Assembly (NCBI GenBank): GCA_016872495.1
Contig: VGZT01000003.1
Coordinates: 29,769-93,768, forward strand
Source: SAR202 cluster bacterium
GTDB lineage: Bacteria > Chloroflexota > Dehalococcoidia > Lucifugimonadales > Lucifugimonadaceae
Reading direction: 5' to 3'
DNA: 64,000 nt
Shown here: positions 43,528-52,378 of the stretch, in pieces
Layout: every line of letters begins with the position of its first letter
Numbering within the stretch: the first letter of the stretch is position 1
The notes under the pieces: model-generated
The model's database searches: none
The model's input: the letters and a program-made list of their open reading frames with translations, nothing else
What the model was told of the DNA's origin: nothing
Translations under genes and position numbers: made by a program

Positions 43528-44961
43528 TTGAGCGGCGCCAACCCGCGGCGGTTCCTCGGCGTGACGGTCACGCCCCCGTACATCCAATCGGAGGGCGTGC
43601 AGGCTGTACTTGACGGCCTTGCAGCGGCCGGTGTGACCGCGGTCGCGACCAGCCCGATGGTCGCGGAAGCCGTCGAGCCCAGCCCGTACATTCATGATTC
43701 GAACCCGAACCTGCGCAGAGAGCCGCCGATCGACGGCGGAGCGGGCACGGTGCGGCACGTGACGCGCCAGCTCTGGGGCAGGAATGAGGCCTGGCTTCGC
43801 TTCGAGCCCAGCTACGATCCGGACCGATCCATCTACAAGGGACTGAAGTACCAGCCACCTCAACCGGGCCAGATCACGTCCACTCAAGGCGTGATCATCC
43901 AGCAGTTCATCGACGGCGCGCACGCACGCGGGATGGAGGCGTACTTCCAGCTCGACGCGGTGCTGATCCCCGGGCTCCGGCCCGAAGATCTTCCGACGCT
44001 GCCCGACGGAACCCAGCCGCGCGCCCGGATGGTCCAGTCGGCCGCGGTAGCCAGCGACGACGTGCGTGCGTATGCAGTGGCGCAGACGCGCGACGTGCTG
44101 AAGGCCTATCCGGACATCGATGGCCTGCGGCACGACTGGCCGGAGCATCCGCCCTATCGCCTGGGTGACGCGTTCCTTGACTTCAGCCCGCATGCTCGTG
44201 CTGCGGCCGGCCGCCTGGGCTTCGACTTCGAGACGATGCGGCGCGATGCACAGGCGCTTTACGAGCGGCTTGACCGACTCACCAACTCGGACCTGACGCC
44301 GCTGCTCGACTACCGTTCTGCATCATTCGAACTGATGCGCGTGTTCGCCGACCGCCCCGGCATCGCCCAGGTTCTCCGGTTCAAGGCCGCATTGACGGTC
44401 AACTACATCCGAGAGCTGCGGGCGGCCATGGACGGAGCTTCGCGACCACAACGCAAGAAGCTGTCGCCCAACGGCTTTCCGCCGCCGTTGTCCCTGCTGA
44501 GCGGCATGGACTTTGCAGGCGTCTCCCGGTACGCGGACTCGATCAACATGAAGCTGTACACCATGCACTGGCCGTTGATCGTCTACTTCTATGCCCAGGA
44601 GCTGTTGGAGCGAAACCCCTCGCTCGACGAAAGGATCGTGGTCAGGGCGGTATCCAGCCTGTTCGATTTCGAAGACGCTGACCTCGGGATCACCCTCAAG
44701 GACTACTTCTACCCGCGGCCGCACGTAAGGCACAGGGCGGGTTTGCGGGCCCAGGCGCGCAAGATCCGGCAGGCCTCGACGGCGATGGGCCGCCAGGCCG
44801 ATCTTTTCCCGGTGGTCCACGGTTACGGCCCCGACGACGACTTCGAAAGGCGCCTCCGGGTGGCGTGGTACGCCGGCACGCGCGGCATCTGGATCAACCG
44901 GTATGCATACCTGGGCCAAGAGAAAATCGCCATGATCGCAACGCTCGGTAACGCGGGCTAG
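43528..44961 (+). CDS. Unrecognised TIM-barrel-like protein, possible glycoside hydrolase
   Basis: A 477-residue cytoplasmic-looking protein with no signal peptide. It has alternating strand-helix character and barrel-like blocks: FLGVTVTPPYIQSEGVQAVL, AAAGVTAVATSP, ARGMEAYFQL, YPDIDGLRHDWPEHPPY and GVSRYADSINMKLYTMHW. Asp203 and Glu206 in the DWPE motif are plausible catalytic acids, in the style of GHL or family 10-like hydrolases, but I do not recognise the family. Position between SMP-30 lactonases and a gluconokinase-type kinase, with TTG start and 28-base spacing, suggests a sugar or glycoside substrate. Confidence 0.75.
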   Translation: MSGANPRRFLGVTVTPPYIQSEGVQAVLDGLAAAGVTAVATSPMVAEAVEPSPYIHDSNPNLRREPPIDGGAGTVRHVTRQLWGRNEAWLRFEPSYDPDRSIYKGLKYQPPQPGQITSTQGVIIQQFIDGAHARGMEAYFQLDAVLIPGLRPEDLPTLPDGTQPRARMVQSAAVASDDVRAYAVAQTRDVLKAYPDIDGLRHDWPEHPPYRLGDAFLDFSPHARAAAGRLGFDFETMRRDAQALYERLDRLTNSDLTPLLDYRSASFELMRVFADRPGIAQVLRFKAALTVNYIRELRAAMDGASRPQRKKLSPNGFPPPLSLLSGMDFAGVSRYADSINMKLYTMHWPLIVYFYAQELLERNPSLDERIVVRAVSSLFDFEDADLGITLKDYFYPRPHVRHRAGLRAQARKIRQASTAMGRQADLFPVVHGYGPDDDFERRLRVAWYAGTRGIWINRYAYLGQEKIAMIATLGNAG

Positions 44962-44964
44962 GCA

Positions 44965-46455
44965 GTGGCACGCCGGCGGCTGCCGCTGGTTCTCAGCCTG
45001 GATGTGGGCTCGACAAGCGTGCGCGCCCGGGTCTATGACGCCGCAGGCAGGCCTCTCAAGGAAGCCGACGCATCCCTCGAGCATCCAATGCCGACCTCGA
45101 GCGACGGAGGGTCGGAGGACGACGCGGGGTCGATCGCCAGGGATGTCGAATCGGCCATCGACGGCGCTCTGCGGGGCGTGCAGGCCGCCGGAGAGGACAT
45201 CGCAGGGGTGGGCCTCTCCACGTATGCCGGGAATGTGCTGGGAGTCGACGGCACCGGGCGCGCCGTCACGCCTGTCTACACGTATGCGGACGCACGGTCG
45301 GCGCCCGACGTAGCCGCGCTGCGCAAAGCCTTCGACAGCGACGAGCGCTACGACCGGACCGGCGCGCCGATCCACACGGCATACCAGGCGCCAAGGCTCG
45401 CCTGGGTCAAGCGAGAGCGCCCGGCGCTGCTACGAAAGACGCGGCGCTGGATCGACCTCGGCAGCTACCTCTACGGGCGCTGGCTGGCGGCCGGGGAAGT
45501 ACCCACCAGCTACTCGATGGCGTCGTGGTCGGGCATGCTGGATCGCCGACGCCTGGAGTGGGACCTGCCGACCGTTGCTGCGATCGGCATCGACCCTCGC
45601 ACCTTGCCTCCCCTGGCCGACTACTCCGATGGCGTGCAGAAGCTCGCACCCGCCTACCGGAAGCGTTGGCCGGCGCTGGCCGGCGCCACGTTCTTCCTCG
45701 CGGTCGGCGATGGAGCGGCCGCAAACGTCGGCATCGGCGCCGTGGGGCGCGCGGCATGCGCGCTAACCGCCGGGACCACCGGCGCGCTGCGCGTGGTCGT
45801 CGAGGGAACTCCGCCTCCCGTGCCCCGCGGCCTGTGGGCCTACCGTCTCGACGCCCGGCACTCCCTTATGGGTGGCGCCATTACCGACGCAGGTAGCCTC
45901 TTCTCCTGGCTGACGCGGAACCTACGCGTGCCGGGCAGAAAGGCGCTTGAACAAGCGATCGCGGAGATGCCGCCCGCCTCACACGGGATAGACGTCATGC
46001 CGTTCCTGCGCGGGGAACGGAGCCCCGGCTGGGCAACTAACGCGACCGCGGCCTGGGTGGGCGTACGCGCGACAACGACCCCGGCGGCCCTGGTCAGGGC
46101 GTCGCTCGAGGCCATCGCGTTTCGCTTCGTCTTGATCTGGGAGAAGCTCCGGGAAGTCGTCGACGCGCAGGAGATCATGGTCGGTGGCCGCGCGATCCGG
46201 AGCTCGCCCGCATGGATGCAGATACTTGCCGACTGCCTGCAGATGCCGCTCATCGAGGCGACCGAAAAGGGGACCAGCACGCGGGGAATCGCCCTGATGA
46301 CCTTGCGCGCGCTCGGGGTGATCGCGTCCTACGACTCGATCCGTGTGGCACAACTTGAGCGCTACACGCCGAACCGGTCGGCCGGGCGCGTGTACCAGCG
46401 TGCGCTCGCCCGGCACAAGGCTTTGTACGATACTCTGATCGCCGTTCAAAACTAG
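44965..46455 (+). CDS. FGGY-family kinase, gluconokinase-like
   Basis: A 496-residue sugar kinase. The N-terminal phosphate loop LVLSLDVGSTSVRARVYD, the catalytic Asp in LAVGDGAAANVGIG and the adjacent ALTAGTTGALRV are close to FGGY gluconate kinases rather than to xylulokinase. It should phosphorylate gluconate or a related aldonate at C6. It lies just after the lactonase pair and barrel protein, 3 bases past the previous stop with a GTG start, and is followed by transketolase, so phosphorylated acids or pentoses enter central metabolism here. Confidence 0.87.
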   Translation: MARRRLPLVLSLDVGSTSVRARVYDAAGRPLKEADASLEHPMPTSSDGGSEDDAGSIARDVESAIDGALRGVQAAGEDIAGVGLSTYAGNVLGVDGTGRAVTPVYTYADARSAPDVAALRKAFDSDERYDRTGAPIHTAYQAPRLAWVKRERPALLRKTRRWIDLGSYLYGRWLAAGEVPTSYSMASWSGMLDRRRLEWDLPTVAAIGIDPRTLPPLADYSDGVQKLAPAYRKRWPALAGATFFLAVGDGAAANVGIGAVGRAACALTAGTTGALRVVVEGTPPPVPRGLWAYRLDARHSLMGGAITDAGSLFSWLTRNLRVPGRKALEQAIAEMPPASHGIDVMPFLRGERSPGWATNATAAWVGVRATTTPAALVRASLEAIAFRFVLIWEKLREVVDAQEIMVGGRAIRSSPAWMQILADCLQMPLIEATEKGTSTRGIALMTLRALGVIASYDSIRVAQLERYTPNRSAGRVYQRALARHKALYDTLIAVQN

Positions 46456-46467
46456 CGGGAACTGAAG

Positions 46468-48510
46468 TTGACAACCTCCAATAACCAGCCCGGCGCGGCA
46501 ACCCAGCGTGGCACTGAGATCGACCAGCGTTGCATCAACGCGATCCGCTTCCTGTCGATCGACGCGGTACAGAAAGCGAACTCGGGGCACCCGGGCGCGC
46601 CGATGGGCGCCGCGCCGATGGCCTACGCCCTCTGGGACCGCGTGCTGAAGCACGACCCGGCTGATCCGAAGTGGCACGACCGCGACCGGTTTGTCCTATC
46701 GGCAGGCCACGCTTCGATGCTGCTCTACAGCCTGCTCCACCTGACCGGGTATGACCTGCCGATCGACCAGATCAAGAACTTCCGGCAATGGGGGTCGAAT
46801 ACCCCCGGCCACCCTGAGTACGGGCTGACGCCCGGAGTCGAGACGACCACCGGGCCCCTCGGCCAGGGCTTTGCCAACGGCGTCGGCATGGCGCTAGCGG
46901 AGCGCATGCTTGCCGCACGGTTCAACCGGCCCGGGCTGGAAATCGTCGATCACTTCACGTACGGAATCGTCTCCGACGGTGACCTGCAGGAAGGCATTGC
47001 GGCAGAAGCGGCCTCGTTCGCGGGCACGCTGAAGCTGGGCAAGCTGATCTACCTCTACGATGACAACCAGATCTCGATCGACGGCGACACCGACCTGACA
47101 TTCACCGAGGATGTGCCGGCCAGGTTCCTGGCTTATGGCTGGCAGGTGATCGGCCCGATCGACGGCCTCGACGTGGACGCCGTCGCAGCGGCCCTGCGCA
47201 AGGGCCGGGCCGAAGTCTCGAAACCGACGCTTATCGTCGTCAAGACGACGATCGGGTACGGCAGCCCCAACAAGGCCGGCAAGGCCTCGGCGCACGGCGA
47301 AGCGCTTGGGCCCGCCGAGGTTGAGCTGACACGCAAGCAACTGGGCTGGGAGCTGCCGCCATTCGAGGTCCCGGGCGATGTGGCCGAGCACATGCGGGGC
47401 GCCCTGGCACGCGGGGCAGCAGCCCACGAGCAATGGAAACGCTTGTTCGCCGAGTATCGGCGAGCGCACCCGGAGGACGCGGCTGCCTTCGAGCGGGAGG
47501 TGCGTGGCGAGCTGGCCCCGGGGTGGGATAAGGCGCTCGATGCGGTGCACGCCACGTTCGACAAACCGGTGGCCACACGCGCCGCTTCCGGGCGAGCCCT
47601 GGCTGGCGTCACGCAGGTGGTCACATCACTGGCGGGCGGATCGGCCGACCTCGCCGAGTCCACGCAAACCCACGTGAAGGGCCGTCCTTTTCTCTCGTCC
47701 GGCAGCTACGGAGGCCGCAACATCCATTTCGGTGTGCGTGAGCACGCCATGGGCGGCGTCTGCAACGGGATCGCCCTTCACGGCGGCATCATCCCGTACT
47801 GCGGGACATTCCTGATCTTCTCCGACTACATGAGGGCCTCGATACGGCTGGCGGCGCTCGGACGCTACCCCGTCATTTTCGTATTCACCCACGACTCCAT
47901 CGGCCTCGGGGAGGACGGCCCCACGCACCAGCCGATCTCCCAGCTGATGGGCCTCCGGGCGATACCTGAGCTGGTGGTCCTCCGGCCAGCTGACGCGCAC
48001 GAGACGATCGAGGCATGGCGAGTGGCGCTTGCGAGACGGGACGGGCCGACGGCGCTGGTGCTCACCAGGCAGGCATTGCCCCTGCTCGAAGGCGCCGCCT
48101 GGCGTCAGACGTCGCGTGGCGCTTACGTGGCCCTGGACTCGCAGAGACGGCCCGACGTCATCCTCATGGCGACCGGATCGGAAGTGAGCATCGCGCTAAC
48201 GGCAGGCAAGCAGCTCCAGGCCGAAGGGATCGCGGCGCGGGTGGTGTCCATGCCCTCATGGGAGCTCTTCGAGGCCCAGCCGTCTGAGTACCGGGAAACG
48301 GTCCTGCCGCGCGCCGTCAGGGCGCGTGTGGCGGTTGAAGCGGGAACAAAGCTGGGCTGGGAGCGCTACGTCGGCCTCGACGGCGCGATCATTGGCATGC
48401 ACGGATTCGGGGCTTCTGCAACCGGGGCGACCAATATGCAGAAATTTGGATTCACGCCCGACGCGATCGCCAGTTCGGCGAGGTCCCTCCTGGGCAAGGG
48501 AAAATCCTGA
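46468..48510 (+). CDS. tkt: Transketolase
   Basis: A 680-residue thiamine-diphosphate enzyme that transfers two-carbon ketol units in the pentose phosphate pathway. Signatures are [26 protein letters not shown], the ThDP-binding GDGDLQEG segment, [17 protein letters not shown], and VREHAMGG with the catalytic Glu region. The start is TTG 12 bases after the kinase. It forms a run with rpiB and a transaldolase, the non-oxidative pentose phosphate enzymes. Confidence 0.96.
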   Translation: MTTSNNQPGAATQRGTEIDQRCINAIRFLSIDAVQKANSGHPGAPMGAAPMAYALWDRVLKHDPADPKWHDRDRFVLSAGHASMLLYSLLHLTGYDLPIDQIKNFRQWGSNTPGHPEYGLTPGVETTTGPLGQGFANGVGMALAERMLAARFNRPGLEIVDHFTYGIVSDGDLQEGIAAEAASFAGTLKLGKLIYLYDDNQISIDGDTDLTFTEDVPARFLAYGWQVIGPIDGLDVDAVAAALRKGRAEVSKPTLIVVKTTIGYGSPNKAGKASAHGEALGPAEVELTRKQLGWELPPFEVPGDVAEHMRGALARGAAAHEQWKRLFAEYRRAHPEDAAAFEREVRGELAPGWDKALDAVHATFDKPVATRAASGRALAGVTQVVTSLAGGSADLAESTQTHVKGRPFLSSGSYGGRNIHFGVREHAMGGVCNGIALHGGIIPYCGTFLIFSDYMRASIRLAALGRYPVIFVFTHDSIGLGEDGPTHQPISQLMGLRAIPELVVLRPADAHETIEAWRVALARRDGPTALVLTRQALPLLEGAAWRQTSRGAYVALDSQRRPDVILMATGSEVSIALTAGKQLQAEGIAARVVSMPSWELFEAQPSEYRETVLPRAVRARVAVEAGTKLGWERYVGLDGAIIGMHGFGASATGATNMQKFGFTPDAIASSARSLLGKGKS

Positions 48511-48974
48511 TGCAGATTGCCATCGGTGCCGATCACGGAGGGTTCGCCCTCAAGCTTGAGCTGGTGGCGTACATCAAGAGCCTCGGGCACTCCGTGGCTG
48601 ATCTCGGTGCGCACAGGCTCGACGCCGATGACGATTTCCCCGACTTTGCGGTGCCCGTCGCAAGGGCGGTCGCCGAAGGCAAGGCGGAGCGGGGGATCGT
48701 CCTCTGCGGCAGTGGCGTTGGCGCATCGGTCGTGGCCAACAAGGTTGCCGGCGTCAGGGCCGCGGTTTGCCACGACACCTACTCCGCTCATCAGGGCGTC
48801 GAGCACGACGACATGAATGTGCTCTGCCTGGGGGCGCGCGTGATCGGCCCGGCGCCTGCCCGCGAGATCGTCAAAGCTTTCCTCGATGCCAGGATGGACC
48901 CCCACCCGCGCTTCCGCCGTCGCCTTGAGAAGGTCCTGGCGGTCGAACGCCACAGCCTCGGGAAGGACGCGTAG
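48510..48974 (+). CDS. rpiB: Ribose-5-phosphate isomerase B
   Basis: A 154-residue RpiB/LacAB-family isomerase. It has IGADHGGFALK at the N terminus, the Cys-containing LCGSGVGASVVANKVAGVRAA, and HDTYSAHQGVEHDDMNVLCLGARVIG, which carry the catalytic Cys and His regions. It interconverts ribose and ribulose 5-phosphate. The ATG overlaps the transketolase stop (TGATG), so the two are coupled. Confidence 0.95.
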   Translation: MQIAIGADHGGFALKLELVAYIKSLGHSVADLGAHRLDADDDFPDFAVPVARAVAEGKAERGIVLCGSGVGASVVANKVAGVRAAVCHDTYSAHQGVEHDDMNVLCLGARVIGPAPAREIVKAFLDARMDPHPRFRRRLEKVLAVERHSLGKDA

Positions 48975-48976
48975 CC

Positions 48977-50113
48977 ATGCCAGGCAAGAACAACGTCGAA
49001 AAGGCGCGCCAGCTTGGACAATCGATCTGGCTGGACTTCATCAGCCGGGAGATCCTCGACAACGGGGAGCTCAAGCGGCTCGTCGAACTGGGTGTGGCGG
49101 GCGTGACTTCGAATCCCACGATCTTCGAGAAGTCGATCTCGTCGGGCTCGCTGTACGACGCCGACCTCCTGGCATTCGCAAGGCGTGGCGACGACTCCCT
49201 GGCCATCTACGAGGGCCTGGCGCTCAACGACATCGCGCGTGCTGCCGACATCCTGCTCCCCGTGTACGAGCGCACGGGCGGGGCCGATGGCTTCGTAAGC
49301 ATCGAAGTGAACCCCGGACTGGCCCATGACACCGCAGCGACCATCGCGGAGGCGCGACGTCTCAGCCGGGCGCTCGCCCGCAAGAACATCCTCATCAAGG
49401 TCCCGGCTACGCCGGAAGGCATCCCGGCGATCCGCACCTTGATTGGTGAGGGGATCAGCGTCAACGTCACCCTGATCTTCTCCCTCGACGCCTACAAGCT
49501 GGTCGCCGAGGCCTACGTAGACGGGCTGGAGGACTACCAGGAGTCGGGCAAGAAGCACCTGGCGCGCATCTCCTCGGTGGCGTCGTTCTTCGTGAGCCGC
49601 GTCGACACGATCGCCGACAAGTTGCTCGGTGAAGTGGCGGCGGCGCGTACCGACGACGCCAGGCGCCTCAAGGGGACCATCGCGATCGCCAACGCGCGTC
49701 TCGCATACCAGGAGTACAAGCGCATCTTCGGCAGCGCGCGCTTCAAGGAGCTGGCAAAGAGCGGGGCAAGGACCCAGCGGACGCTGTGGGCAAGCACCAG
49801 CACGAAGAATCCGGCTTTCCCCGACACTCTGTACATGGACGAGTTGATGGGCCCTGAGACGGTGAATACCGTCCCGCCAGCGACCCTCGACGCGTTCCTG
49901 GACCACGGGAAAATTGCGGACCGGATCGGCCACGATCCGGACGAGGCCCGGGCAAACCTGGCGCGCCTGCGCGAGCTTGGCGTGAGCTATGAAGCCATGA
50001 CCGCAGAGCTGGTCCGCGCCGGCGTCAAGGCCTTCGCGGACTCGTTCGACAGCCTGATCAAGAACATCGAGAAGAAGCGGGCCGCCCTGCTGGCGGGCAG
50101 CGGCGCGAGGTAG
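48977..50113 (+). CDS. tal: Transaldolase
   Basis: A 378-residue class I aldolase-fold transaldolase. It has SIWLDFISREILDNGELKRLVELGVAGVTSNPTIFEKSI and the Schiff-base lysine Lys141 in ILIKVPATPEGI. It moves dihydroxyacetone units between sugar phosphates. Length and sequence suit the longer bacterial Tal of actinobacterial or chloroflexal style. It lies 2 bases after rpiB and closes the pentose phosphate run. Its stop codon lies in the loop of a small hairpin. Confidence 0.95.
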   Translation: MPGKNNVEKARQLGQSIWLDFISREILDNGELKRLVELGVAGVTSNPTIFEKSISSGSLYDADLLAFARRGDDSLAIYEGLALNDIARAADILLPVYERTGGADGFVSIEVNPGLAHDTAATIAEARRLSRALARKNILIKVPATPEGIPAIRTLIGEGISVNVTLIFSLDAYKLVAEAYVDGLEDYQESGKKHLARISSVASFFVSRVDTIADKLLGEVAAARTDDARRLKGTIAIANARLAYQEYKRIFGSARFKELAKSGARTQRTLWASTSTKNPAFPDTLYMDELMGPETVNTVPPATLDAFLDHGKIADRIGHDPDEARANLARLRELGVSYEAMTAELVRAGVKAFADSFDSLIKNIEKKRAALLAGSGAR

Positions 50114-50120
50114 CCTCGCG
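50104..50120 (+). other. Hairpin whose loop is the transaldolase stop codon
   Basis: A 7-bp stem CGCGAGG / CCTCGCG flanks the TAG stop, which is the whole loop. There is no T-tract. It may only be chance in a GC-rich context. Confidence 0.3.
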
Positions 50121-50143
50121 GCGGCGATGTGCTCCGCCCGTTC

Positions 50144-50171
50144 TTGCGGCCATTGCGCAGTGGTTTATGCT
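50144..50171 (+). promoter_or_regulatory. Possible promoter before the DUF2090-like gene
   Basis: TTGCGG, a 16-base spacer and TATGCT, about 77 bases before the ATG, in a 134-base intergenic gap after transaldolase. Confidence 0.35.
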
Positions 50172-50247
50172 GGATTCAGGACAATATTCAACCCCGCATT
50201 CACGGCGCGGTCCGACGGCCCTGAAGCGGCTGTGCTATTAGGGAAAG

Positions 50248-51177
50248 ATGCCACTCGACGCACCTGACGAGTTGCTGTTCATCCTGGCGGCCGACCACCG
50301 GGTCGATATCTGCACGGAGCTGCTCAACTCATCACCCGGGCAACCAAGCGCGGCAGACCTGGAACGCGCCGCCAATCTCAAGGGCATCGTCTTCGATGGA
50401 CTCACCGACGCGGTGGAGAAAGGCGTACCGAAGTCGCAGGCCGGTCTCTGGACCGAGTCGGTAATCGGTGAAGCGGCCCTGCTGCGGGCCCGCGCCATGA
50501 GCCTGACCACCGCGGCTTCGATCGAACGAACGCGCATTGCCGAATTCCAGCTCGAAGATGCACTGGGCTTCTCCGAGACGCTCAAGAGAGTTGCCGCTTC
50601 CTACGCGGCGGCCCGGGTCTCTTACAACCCCGATGGCGACATGGCCGCGAACCAGTCGCAGCGGCTCCAGTTGAAGAGGGTCAGCGAGATCGCTCGCAGC
50701 GAAGGCCCGCGCCTCATCGTCGAGTTGAACGTGATTCCAAATGCCGAGCAGGCCTCTGCCAAACAGTGGGAGCGCCAGCTACGCCCTGCCCTGCTGGTAC
50801 AGGCGGTCCGCGAGCTTCAGGATTCCGGCATCGAGCCACACGTGTGGGCTTTCGAACCACCGATGGACCCCACCGCAGCGGCGACGGTCGTGGCGCAGGC
50901 ATTCCTGGACGACCGCCGGACGACGGTCCTGTTCACGGTCGGCAACGACGCCACGATGGAGCCAAGGTCACCCGTCCACGATGACGTCGCATGGCTCGCG
51001 GCGCGCACGGCCGGCGTGAGCGGGCTTGTCATCGGACCCGCGGCTTACTACCGGTACCTCGCGAGCTATGTAAGTGGCGACGTGACCAGGGATTCGGCGG
51101 TCGGCTCGATCTCGGAGCGCTTCCGGCGTCTCTGTTCCCTCTTCAACGACGCCCGGCGCACGTCCAACGTAACTTGA
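50248..51177 (+). CDS. DUF2090-like aldolase-fold protein
   Basis: A 309-residue protein beginning MPLDAPDELLFILAADHR, which resembles the DUF2090 domain found at the C terminus of IolC proteins and the LacD-type aldolases. Conserved-looking blocks are ANLKGIVFDGLTDAV, RLIVELNVIPN, HVWAFEPPMDPTAAATVV and GLVIGPAAYYRYL. It probably acts on a phosphorylated sugar in the cytoplasm. The following HAD phosphatase overlaps its stop as TTGA, indicating coupled expression. Exact reaction unknown. Confidence 0.7.
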   Translation: MPLDAPDELLFILAADHRVDICTELLNSSPGQPSAADLERAANLKGIVFDGLTDAVEKGVPKSQAGLWTESVIGEAALLRARAMSLTTAASIERTRIAEFQLEDALGFSETLKRVAASYAAARVSYNPDGDMAANQSQRLQLKRVSEIARSEGPRLIVELNVIPNAEQASAKQWERQLRPALLVQAVRELQDSGIEPHVWAFEPPMDPTAAATVVAQAFLDDRRTTVLFTVGNDATMEPRSPVHDDVAWLAARTAGVSGLVIGPAAYYRYLASYVSGDVTRDSAVGSISERFRRLCSLFNDARRTSNVT

Positions 51178-51962
51178 CCACACCGGCGCCGCGGGCCGCC
51201 CGGGCCGGCCCTGCCAGTCGCATCCGCGCGTTCATCTTCGATATGGACGGGACGCTCGCCGATACCGAAGGGCTCAAGGCCGCGACGTATCAGCACCTGG
51301 TGCAGAAGCTGCTGAAGGCAGACGCCCCCGACCCTCGTGTGCTGACGCTGTATCCGACCCTGGTTGGCGGAACCGACGAGCAGATGGTCCGGGCGCTGGT
51401 CGATCTGTTCGGCCTTGCGGGGCCGCTCAAACCGTATGCTCACAAGTACGGCGTCCAGGAGGCGTGGCTGGCGCTCCACCTGCTCCGGTTTGACACGTAT
51501 CGGGCGACGTTCGCAACCGCCGAGAAGTTGTCGCAGAACTCCTACCCGGGCACCGTGCAACTCGTACGCGACCAGGCGGCCGCCGGCAGAAAGGTCGCTG
51601 TGGCGACCTCCTCGCCCACCGACGAGGCCATGCGCGTTGTAACCGCGCTGAACCTGGCGGGGATCCTGAGCGAGGTCGTCGGACTGGACCAGGTCAAGCG
51701 CCACAAGCCCGACCCCGAGATCTACCTGCTGACCGCCAGCCGGATCGGCGTCGACCCCGCGCACGCGGTCGCCATCGAGGACTCACCGACCGGCATACGT
51801 GCGGCCCTGGCCGCCGGCATGTCCTGCATCGCGATTGCAAATCCGTTCACCGAGAAGCCGTTGCGAGAGCAGAAGTTCCTCGAACAGCGCTGGGTCGTGT
51901 ACGACCGCGCGACGCTCAACCGCGTGGTCCAGGAACGCCTCTCTTCGCTCGAGCAGGCTTGA
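51174..51962 (+). CDS. HAD-superfamily phosphatase/phosphomutase
   Basis: A 262-residue haloacid dehalogenase-like hydrolase. Motif I is FIFDMDGTLADTEG with the nucleophile Asp, motif II is VATSSPTDEAM, motif III is KRHKPDPEIYL, and motif IV is AIEDSPTGIRAA. It resembles beta-phosphoglucomutase and phosphoglycolate phosphatase types, so it acts on a small sugar phosphate. I chose the TTG start because it overlaps the previous stop as TTGA; the longer in-frame reading lies inside that gene. Confidence 0.88.
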   Translation: MTTPAPRAARAGPASRIRAFIFDMDGTLADTEGLKAATYQHLVQKLLKADAPDPRVLTLYPTLVGGTDEQMVRALVDLFGLAGPLKPYAHKYGVQEAWLALHLLRFDTYRATFATAEKLSQNSYPGTVQLVRDQAAAGRKVAVATSSPTDEAMRVVTALNLAGILSEVVGLDQVKRHKPDPEIYLLTASRIGVDPAHAVAIEDSPTGIRAALAAGMSCIAIANPFTEKPLREQKFLEQRWVVYDRATLNRVVQERLSSLEQA

Positions 51963-52183
51963 TGCGAGAGCCGCCCGCATTCCGGGAGACCGACCCGGCA
52001 TCGCTCAGCCTGGCCCAGCTGACCGACCTGCATGAGGCGCTCGGAAGATGGCTCGAGGAGGCGCTGGCGGCGGCGTGGGACGATGCCCCGGACGACGACC
52101 TCTACCAGGAGGTCTACTTCACCGTTCTCCGACTGGCGCAGGAACGGGTCTTGCGCCAGCAGGGCGAACTGCCCCGCGGCTGA
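51962..52183 (+). CDS. Short acidic helical protein of unknown function
   Basis: A 73-residue protein whose ATG overlaps the HAD gene stop (TGATG). The sequence is acidic and predicted helical (SLAQLTDLHEALGRWLEEALAAAWDDAPDDDLYQEVYFTVLRLAQERVL). No family is recognised. Tight coupling to the HAD gene and a good reading frame support a real gene. The 195 bases after it up to the convergent MFS gene contain nothing I can assign. Confidence 0.55.
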   Translation: MREPPAFRETDPASLSLAQLTDLHEALGRWLEEALAAAWDDAPDDDLYQEVYFTVLRLAQERVLRQQGELPRG

Positions 52184-52378
52184 TCGTTTTTCTGCGCCTC
52201 AACCGCCGATGGCGACCCGCGCCCGATCGCCGGCCAGCACGCGGTCGATCATGGCGCGGCTCTTCGCGTTCCCGCCGAAGCGGCCGGAGATTCCGAACCG
52301 GTGCGTGATCGCCTGCGGCAAGGATCGTTCCTGTGCCGCCTCCAACGACCCAGGGGCACGCAGCACGGATCGGCTCGC

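Noticed and set aside
52184..52378. Possible small gene between the short acidic protein and the MFS gene
   Set aside because: Frames on both strands are shadow-like, with no ribosome site or recognisable sequence.
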